Positions 57,714 to 64,000 of a stretch of DNA of 64,000 bases are shown here, piece after piece. The translations under genes and the position numbers were made by a program. The stretch spans positions 47,170-111,169 of the forward strand of contig NZ_NSET01000062.1 of assembly GCF_009192945.1 (NCBI RefSeq). The letters run 5' to 3'. The notes beneath the pieces are model-generated. The model saw only the letters and a program-made list of their open reading frames with translations, ran no database searches and was not told the DNA's origin. This DNA comes from Xanthomonas maliensis (GTDB taxonomy: Bacteria; Pseudomonadota; Gammaproteobacteria; Xanthomonadales; Xanthomonadaceae). Position 1 is the stretch's first letter; each line of letters starts with the position of its first letter.

Positions 57714-59049
57714 GCACCGCTCCGGATAGCCGGTCCAGGGTGTCTTGCATCAGCGCCGCATCGTCGGCTTCCACCGTGACGCGCACCACCGGCTCGGTGC
57801 CGGACGGGCGCAGGAAGGCGCGGCCGCGACCGTGCACCGCGGCCTGCGCCTGCTGCAGCGCCTGCTGCACGCAGGACGCGGCGACCACGGCCTTGGCCGC
57901 GCCGCCCTCCAGCCGCACGTTGACAGTCTTCTGCGGCACCTTGGACAGTCCGGCCAGCGCCTGCCGCAGGCTGTGACCATCGCGCCCCAGGGCCTCCAGC
58001 ACCTGCAACGCGCTGACCACGCCGTCGCCGGTGCTGGCACGATCCAGGCACAGCAAGTGGCCAGAGGTCTCTCCGCCGAGCGTGCCGCCGCCCTCCACCA
58101 GCGCCTGATGGACGTGGCGATCGCCGACCTTGGCGCGCTGGAAGGGAATGCCCAGTGCCGCCAGCGCGCGCTCCAGACCGTAATTGGTCATCAGCGTGCC
58201 CACCACCGTGCCGGTCAAGCGGCCACTGGCCTGCCAGGACCGAGCCAATACGTACAGTAGATCGTCGCCGTCGACCGGATTGCCCTGATCGTCGGCCATC
58301 AGCACACGGTCGCCGTCGCCATCGAAGGCAATGCCCAGATGGGCACCGCTCTCGCGCACCTTGGCGGCCAGGTTGTCGATATGGGTCGAGCCGACGCCGT
58401 CGTTGATATTCAATCCATCCGGCGCGGCGCCGATCACCACAACATCGGCGCCCAGTTCGCGAAACAGCATCGGTGCGATGTGATAGGTCGCGCCATGCGC
58501 GCAGTCCAGCACCATCTTCAGACCACGCAGGGTGAAGCCGCGCGACACGCTGGCCTTGCAGAACTCGATATAGCGGCCGATCGCATCGCGCGTGCGGATC
58601 GCCTTGCCCAGCCGCTCCGACTCCACAGTATGGAACGGCGCGTCCAGTGCGGCTTCGATCGCGGCTTCGGTGGCGTCGTCGAGCTTTTCGCCTTCAGCGG
58701 AAAAGAACTTGATGCCGTTGTCGTAGTGCGGATTGTGCGAGGCACTGATCACCACGCCGGCGTCGGCGCGCAGCGTGGTGGTCAGGAAGGCGATCGCCGG
58801 GGTCGGCATCGGCCCGATCAACTGCACGTCGGCACCGGCCGCGACCAATCCGGCTTCCAGCGCCGCTTCGAACATGTAGCCGGAAATACGCGTGTCCTTG
58901 CCGATCAGCACCAGCGGACGCTTTACCCGCCCGGCAGAGAGCACGCGGCCCAAGGCGTTGCCGAGGCGCAGCACGAAATCGGCGGAAATGACGCCTTGCC
59001 CGACCCGACCACGAATGCCGTCGGTGCCGAAATATTTGCGGGCGCTCAT
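57700..59049 (-). CDS. glmM: Phosphoglucosamine mutase
   Basis: A 449-residue enzyme converting glucosamine 6-phosphate to glucosamine 1-phosphate for peptidoglycan and LPS synthesis. The phosphoserine motif [12 protein letters not shown], the metal loop FDGDGDR, sugar-binding GGETSGH and phosphate-binding RPSGTEP are intact. The start [14 protein letters not shown] is standard; in-frame codons upstream run into a GC-rich repeat and are not coding. In E. coli glmM adjoins secG-leuU; here secG lies 7 kb away and glmM follows accD. Confidence 0.98.
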   Translation of the reverse strand: MSARKYFGTDGIRGRVGQGVISADFVLRLGNALGRVLSAGRVKRPLVLIGKDTRISGYMFEAALEAGLVAAGADVQLIGPMPTPAIAFLTTTLRADAGVVISASHNPHYDNGIKFFSAEGEKLDDATEAAIEAALDAPFHTVESERLGKAIRTRDAIGRYIEFCKASVSRGFTLRGLKMVLDCAHGATYHIAPMLFRELGADVVVIGAAPDGLNINDGVGSTHIDNLAAKVRESGAHLGIAFDGDGDRVLMADDQGNPVDGDDLLYVLARSWQASGRLTGTVVGTLMTNYGLERALAALGIPFQRAKVGDRHVHQALVEGGGTLGGETSGHLLCLDRASTGDGVVSALQVLEALGRDGHSLRQALAGLSKVPQKTVNVRLEGGAAKAVVAASCVQQALQQAQAAVHGRGRAFLRPSGTEPVVRVTVEADDAALMQDTLDRLSGAVRDAA

Positions 59050-59055
59050 GGAGCG

Positions 59056-59154
59056 GGGACCCGAAGAGCCGGGACCCGGGACCCGGGACCCGGGGCCCGG
59101 GTGGAGCAGTCCTCGGGCGTCCAACGACAGCGAGCCACGCTTCTCCCGGGTACC
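59056..59154. repeat. GGGNCCC-type repeat block in the accD-glmM gap
   Basis: Three perfect tandem GGGACCC heptamers (59071-59091) and one GGGGCCC copy (59092-59098), with a separate GGGACCC at 59056-59062, are followed by about 45 bases of unique sequence and a CCCGGGTACC end (59145-59154). A GAAGAGC word next to the heptamers is also found in the block at 29381-29477, so both belong to one repeat family. Confidence 0.8.
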
Positions 59155-59161
59155 GGCCGCC

Positions 59162-60046
59162 TCACGCCACCGCCTCCAGCGGACGCGGTTGGCGCATCAT
59201 CAGTGCGGTCAGCTCGGCGATGCGGTCGCGCAACTCGCGGCGGTCGCAGATTTGATCGATGGCGCCATGCTCGAGCAGGAATTCCGAGCGCTGGAACCCC
59301 TCCGGCAGCGTCTCACGCACGGTCTGTTCGATGACGCGCGGGCCGGCGAAGCCGATCAGCGCATGCGGCTCGGCGATGTTGATGTCGCCCAGCATCGCGA
59401 ACGAGGCCGAGACGCCGCCGGTGGTGGGATGGGTCAGCACCGAGATGTACGGCAGCCCGGCCTCGCGCAACCGACCCAGCGCCGCGGAGGTCTTGGCCAT
59501 CTGCATCAGCGAGAACAGGCCTTCCTGCATGCGTGCGCCGCCGCTGGCGGAGAAGCAGACGAACGGGCACCCCAGCTCCAGCGCCACCTCGGCCGCGCGC
59601 GCGAAACGCTCGCCGACCACCGAGCCCATCGAGCCTCCCATGAAAGCGAAATCGAAGGCAGCGGCGACCAGTGGATTGCCCTTGAGCACACCGCGCATGG
59701 CGATCAGCGCGTCGTACTCGCCGCTGCTCTTCTGGCTGGCCTTGATGCGCTCGCCGTACTTCTTCTGGTCCTTGAACTTCAGCACGTCGACCGGGCCGAG
59801 CTGGGCGGCGATCTCGGTGCAGGGCGCGCCGGCATCGAACAGCGCGGCCAGGCGCGCGCGCGCGCGGATCGCCATGTGGTGACCGCACTTGGGACACACC
59901 TCGAGATTCTCTTCAAGCTCGGGCCGATACAACGCACTGCCGCAGTTGCTGCACTTCTCCCACAGGCCCTCGGGGACGCTGCGCTTCTTGGCAGGGGTGT
60001 TCTCGGTGCGGATGCCGGAGGGCATCAATTTGCTGAGCCAGCTCAT
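59162..60046 (-). CDS. accD: Acetyl-CoA carboxylase carboxyltransferase subunit beta
   Basis: A 294-residue subunit of the carboxyltransferase making malonyl-CoA for fatty acid synthesis. The N-terminal zinc ribbon has two CxxC pairs (CSNCG, CPKCG), and the crotonase-like core has [28 protein letters not shown] and [14 protein letters not shown]. The start [15 protein letters not shown] matches the family; an ATG six codons earlier (60064) is an alternative. It lies between trpA and glmM, in line with the trp-accD association of Gammaproteobacteria. Confidence 0.97.
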   Translation of the reverse strand: MSWLSKLMPSGIRTENTPAKKRSVPEGLWEKCSNCGSALYRPELEENLEVCPKCGHHMAIRARARLAALFDAGAPCTEIAAQLGPVDVLKFKDQKKYGERIKASQKSSGEYDALIAMRGVLKGNPLVAAAFDFAFMGGSMGSVVGERFARAAEVALELGCPFVCFSASGGARMQEGLFSLMQMAKTSAALGRLREAGLPYISVLTHPTTGGVSASFAMLGDINIAEPHALIGFAGPRVIEQTVRETLPEGFQRSEFLLEHGAIDQICDRRELRDRIAELTALMMRQPRPLEAVA

Positions 60047-60064
60047 GCGGGTATGACGATCCAT

Positions 60065-60370
60065 GCAAGGCGGCCCGGAGGCCGCAGAGGGGCGACAGTC
60101 TAACGCGGCGCCCCGCCGGGTGCAGGACGGTGGCGCATGGAAGCATCTGGGCCGGGGCTCGGCAAGGAGGTGCACCACCGTGCTGCGGGGCCCACGCCCC
60201 CGGCGCGTTCAGCTAGATCCTCCAGGTCATGCCGCCACGCCACCACCACGGCGGCGGGCGCGATGCCCTCCCCTGCGACCGCTGCGCCTTGCCCCATCCA
60301 GCCGCGCATTGGCCAGGGGCGCGACCAACGCCGTCAGCAACCGCGCGACCGATGGGTCGCGCGGCAGCGC
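60065..60370. other. Intergenic region between trpA and accD
   Basis: About 306 bases with no convincing gene. Both flanking genes read leftwards, so accD either has its own promoter here or is reached by read-through from trpA. No T-tract terminator was identified. Confidence 0.5.
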
Positions 60371-61177
60371 TCAGGCAGCGTCCAATGCCTGCCGCAGCGG
60401 GCCCAGGAACGCCTCGGCGCGCTGCCGTGCCGCGGCGCTGTCGCCAGCCTCGCCAAGCGCTGCCACCAGCGCGCTACCGACCACCACGCCGTCGGCATCC
60501 ACCGCCATGGCCGCCGCGCTGGCCGCATCCTTGATACCGAATCCGGCCACCACCGGCGCACCAGCGCGCTGGCGCAACTGGCGCAGGCGGTCGCTGGCCG
60601 CCTGGGTGTCGAGACGATCGGACGCCCCGGTCACGCCGGCGAAGCTGACGTAATACAGATAGCCCTGGGCAGTGCTGCACAACATGTCCAGACGCGCTTC
60701 GCTGGTGGTGGGCGAGGCCAAGGCAATCAGGTCCAGACCGGCAGCATCGAAGATCGCGCGAGTTTCGCTCGCTTCCTCCGGCGGCAGGTCGACCAGCAGC
60801 ACGCCGTCCACACCGGCGGCCACCGCCGCTTGCGCAAAGCGCTGCGTGCCATGGATCTCGATCGGGTTGAGGTAGCCCATCAACACCACCGGCGTGGTGG
60901 GATCCTCGCGACGGAATTCGTGCACCGCCTCCAACACATAGGCCAGGCCGGCGCCGCGGCCCAGTGCACGCTCGGAACTGCGCTGGATGGTGGGGCCGTC
61001 GGCCATCGGATCGGAGAACGGTACCCCCAGCTCGATGACATCGGCACCGGCACGCACCAGCGCGTGCATCACCGGCACGGTGGCTTCCAGCGATGGGTCG
61101 CCGGCAGTGATGAACGGAATCAGGGCCTTGCGGCCGGCGGCGCGCAGCGTGGCGAAACAGGTTGCGATACGACTCAT
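60371..61177 (-). CDS. trpA: Tryptophan synthase alpha subunit
   Basis: A 268-residue (beta/alpha)8 subunit that cleaves indole-3-glycerol phosphate to indole and glyceraldehyde 3-phosphate. The catalytic block IELGVPFSDPMADGP carries the essential Glu and Asp, and the mobile loop follows near VVLMGYLNPIE; FGI and the phosphate-binding GSAL are near the C-terminus. It is separated from trpB by a small membrane-protein gene, unlike the usual tight trpBA pair. Confidence 0.97.
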   Translation of the reverse strand: MSRIATCFATLRAAGRKALIPFITAGDPSLEATVPVMHALVRAGADVIELGVPFSDPMADGPTIQRSSERALGRGAGLAYVLEAVHEFRREDPTTPVVLMGYLNPIEIHGTQRFAQAAVAAGVDGVLLVDLPPEEASETRAIFDAAGLDLIALASPTTSEARLDMLCSTAQGYLYYVSFAGVTGASDRLDTQAASDRLRQLRQRAGAPVVAGFGIKDAASAAAMAVDADGVVVGSALVAALGEAGDSAAARQRAEAFLGPLRQALDAA

Positions 61178-61224
61178 GGGCTCACCCAGGAAGGAAAGAG
61201 AAAGGATCGGCCGCCCGCACTACG

Positions 61225-61605
61225 TCAGTCGGCGAAGAAAAAGCGCACCAACGCGAAGCCCAGCGCGAACAGATACCCATAGGAGAAACGGTCCAGGCGC
61301 AGCCGTTGCTCGCCGCGACGCTCACGCCAGCCACCCAGTACCGCCATCAACGCCCCTGCCAGCACGGGAACGCCGATCAGCACCGCCAGCCGGGCTGCCT
61401 CGCCGGTGGTCAGATGCCTGGGCAGCAGCAAGAGACTGATCCCGCCCATGCTCGCCCCCAACAGCACGTAACCGACGACCGCTGCGTCGGGCGAGCGGCG
61501 CGCGTGGCCCGAATGGCGCATGTGATGCAAACCGGCCTCGATCAACAACTCGGTCAGCGCCTGCAAGAGCAACTCGACGACAAATTGCGTGATGCATTCG
61601 ATCAT
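61225..61605 (-). CDS. Small membrane protein of unknown function between trpB and trpA
   Basis: A 126-residue protein. A hydrophobic N-terminus (MIECITQFVVELLLQALTEL) is followed by a basic loop and three further hydrophobic segments (around AAVVGYVLLGASMGGISLLLL, LAVLIGVPVLAGALMAVLGG and SYGYLFALGFALVRFFF). I do not recognise a named family. Gaps of 47-49 bases on both sides and shared orientation suggest it is transcribed with trpBA, so a role linked to tryptophan or the operon's other uses is possible but unproven. Confidence 0.75.
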   Translation of the reverse strand: MIECITQFVVELLLQALTELLIEAGLHHMRHSGHARRSPDAAVVGYVLLGASMGGISLLLLPRHLTTGEAARLAVLIGVPVLAGALMAVLGGWRERRGEQRLRLDRFSYGYLFALGFALVRFFFAD

Positions 61606-61654
61606 TGCCGCGCCCCGGCGCGTTGCCGATGCAGCCTCGCAGCTTTCGCATGGG

Positions 61655-62872
<1,218 letters not shown>

Positions 62873-62962
62873 GGGCTCGTCCTCCGCCGTTGGCGGCATT
62901 GCTGGAAAGCCTCACTTTACCCCAGGAGGCGGGCGTGATACATCGATTAGATCGCCCTGACA

Positions 62963-62979
62963 TGTGACCCAGACTCACA
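62963..62979. promoter_or_regulatory. Candidate TrpI operator dyad in the trpB-trpI gap
   Basis: TGTGA (62963-62967) and TCACA (62975-62979) form an inverted repeat spaced by seven bases, of the size expected for a LysR-type site. It is ~90 bases upstream of trpB and touches the trpI start, so it could serve trpBA activation and trpI self-repression. In Pseudomonas, TrpI activates trpBA from such a gap with indoleglycerol phosphate as co-inducer. A possible -10 TAAAGT for trpBA lies at 62914-62919 with no good -35, as expected for an activated promoter. Confidence 0.4.
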
Positions 62980-62980
62980 C

Positions 62981-63877
62981 GTGAATCACTCTCTCCCCTC
63001 GCTGCCGGCGTTGCGCGCCTTCGAGGCGGCCGCGCGCCTGCAGAGCGTCAGCCGCGCTGCCGACGAGCTGCACGTGACCCACGGCGCCGTCAGTCGGCAT
63101 ATCCGCAGCCTGGAGCAGTCGCTCGGGGCCGCCCTGTTCAGCCGGCAGGGACGTGGATTGGCCTTGACGCCTGCTGGCGAGCAATTGCGCGACGCCGCCA
63201 GCGAAGGATTCACGCGCATCGCTCGCACCTGGGCAGCACTGGCGCAGCCCCGCAACGACACCCCGCTGGTGTTGGGCTGCTCCGGCAGCCTGCTGGCGCG
63301 CTGGGTGATTCCGCGCCTGCCGCAGTTGCAACAGGCGCTGCCCGACCTGCGTCTGCATCTGTCGGCCAGCGAGCAACCGCCTGGGCCGGACTTGCCCGGA
63401 TTGGATGCAGTCTTACTGCTGGAGACGCCGCCGTTTCCCGCCGATTGGCAAGTGCATACCCTCGGCGAGGAATGGATCGGCCCGGTGATAGCACCGCAGC
63501 ATCGCCTGGCAGCGACCGCGTCGCCGCCCGCGGCGATGCTGCTCGGCGAACCACTGCTGCAAACGCGCTCGCGCCCGCAAGCCTGGCCGGACTGGGCGCA
63601 GGCCCATGGCTTGCCGGTCGAGCGCCTGCGCTTCGGCACCGCGTTCGAGCATCTGGTCTATTTGCTGGAGGCGGCGGCTGCCGGGTTGGGCGTGGCGATC
63701 GCACCGCAGCCCTTGGTTGGCGCCGACCTGGCGGCTGGGCGCTTGCTGGCCCCGTGGGGCTTTGTCCCCACGCGGGCGCGCTGGGTCTTGTGTGCGGCGC
63801 GGCGCAATCCCGACCCGCGCCTCCCGCGCCTGGCCGATTGGATGCGCCAACGGTTGGCCGAAGACAGCCAAGACTGA
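62981..63877 (+). CDS. trpI: LysR-family transcriptional regulator, probable TrpI
   Basis: A 298-residue LysR-type regulator. The N-terminal winged helix-turn-helix reads LPALRAFEAAARLQSVSRAA then LHVTHGAVSRHIRSLE, the GcvA/TrpI subgroup pattern; a substrate-binding domain follows (~95-290). The start is a GTG at 62981 without a visible Shine-Dalgarno, opening VNHSLPSLPALRAF. It is divergent from trpB, the arrangement of trpI-trpBA in pseudomonads, which is the main reason for the name; the ligand is not proven here. Confidence 0.85.
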   Translation: MNHSLPSLPALRAFEAAARLQSVSRAADELHVTHGAVSRHIRSLEQSLGAALFSRQGRGLALTPAGEQLRDAASEGFTRIARTWAALAQPRNDTPLVLGCSGSLLARWVIPRLPQLQQALPDLRLHLSASEQPPGPDLPGLDAVLLLETPPFPADWQVHTLGEEWIGPVIAPQHRLAATASPPAAMLLGEPLLQTRSRPQAWPDWAQAHGLPVERLRFGTAFEHLVYLLEAAAAGLGVAIAPQPLVGADLAAGRLLAPWGFVPTRARWVLCAARRNPDPRLPRLADWMRQRLAEDSQD

Positions 63878-63955
63878 CACCGCCTGCGCGCTGCCAATGG
63901 CGTATCGGTCCAGACATCCGGCCCACTCATGCCGCTGCCCTGCAACTCCCGCGCA

Positions 63956-64000
63956 GCCTTGGGCCATCGCTGTCGGGTTTGATGCGCGATGGCCCAAGGC
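63956..64000. repeat. 15-bp perfect inverted repeat at the window edge
   Basis: GCCTTGGGCCATCGC (63956-63970) is perfectly complementary to 63986-64000 across a 15-base loop. It lies 79 bases past the trpI stop. No T-tract is visible before the window ends, so it may be a terminator cut by the edge or part of a larger dyad element. Confidence 0.7.

Noticed and set aside
59162..60178. An extended accD start at the GTG at 60178
   Set aside because: The extra N-terminal residues are Pro/Cys/Arg-rich and unlike AccD, while MSWLSK at 60046 matches the family start.

Overview
The window is one continuous stretch of high-GC proteobacterial chromosome with dense gene packing, many stop-start overlaps of the ATGA or GTGA type, and no insertion sequence, prophage, CRISPR array or plasmid function that I can see. 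Gene content and order point to Xanthomonas or a very close relative in the Lysobacteraceae. The evidence is an XgtA-type alpha-glucosidase next to a TonB receptor, an Oar-like TonB receptor beside a type IV pilus minor-pilin operon, a 14-gene nuo operon lying between tRNA-Leu(GAG) and the initiator tRNA gene, and trpI divergent from trpBA. The assignment rests on recognising families and gene order, not on a database search.

Layout. Positions 1-3106: the end of a TonB-dependent receptor and a convergent GH13 alpha-glucosidase. 3107-14751: tRNA-Val, uvrB, an isolated FimT-like pseudopilin, tRNA-Asn, then the leftward minor-pilin/adhesin operon fimT-pilV-pilW-pilX-pilY1-pilE, then ppnN. 14860-24932: an Oar-like receptor; a grxD-SDR-marC operon divergent from an iron-type superoxide dismutase with altered active-site residues; purE-purK; a Trm112-like gene with nadC; and a secreted DUF2272 protein. 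25298-34641: the translation/transcription cluster, read leftwards as initiator tRNA-rimP-nusA-infB-rbfA-truB-rpsO-pnp, as in Escherichia coli. 34807-49660: the complete nuoA-N operon for respiratory complex I. 49766-51165: tRNA-Leu, secG, tpiA. 51276-56466: an SDR, then a four-gene operon of cupredoxin, membrane GGDEF/EAL protein, DUF3034 protein and globin lipoprotein. 56647-63877: a 2-oxoglutarate dioxygenase, a possible 29-residue membrane protein, glmM, accD, trpA, a small membrane protein, trpB and the divergent regulator trpI.

How the genes work together. Most of the window is core housekeeping: NADH oxidation, translation initiation, ribosome maturation, RNA decay, purine, NAD, tryptophan, fatty-acid and peptidoglycan precursor synthesis. 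The accessory functions are surface-related: carbohydrate uptake and cleavage, type IV pili with possible DNA uptake, and c-di-GMP signalling.

The parts most worth a second look are the cupredoxin/GGDEF-EAL/DUF3034/globin operon (52126-56466), which reads like an uncharacterised envelope redox or gas-sensing module; the histidine-rich repeat loop in NuoL; the pseudo-catalytic SDR next to GrxD; the divergent SodB; the FimT paralogue lacking Glu5; and two GGGNCCC repeat blocks placed between housekeeping genes.
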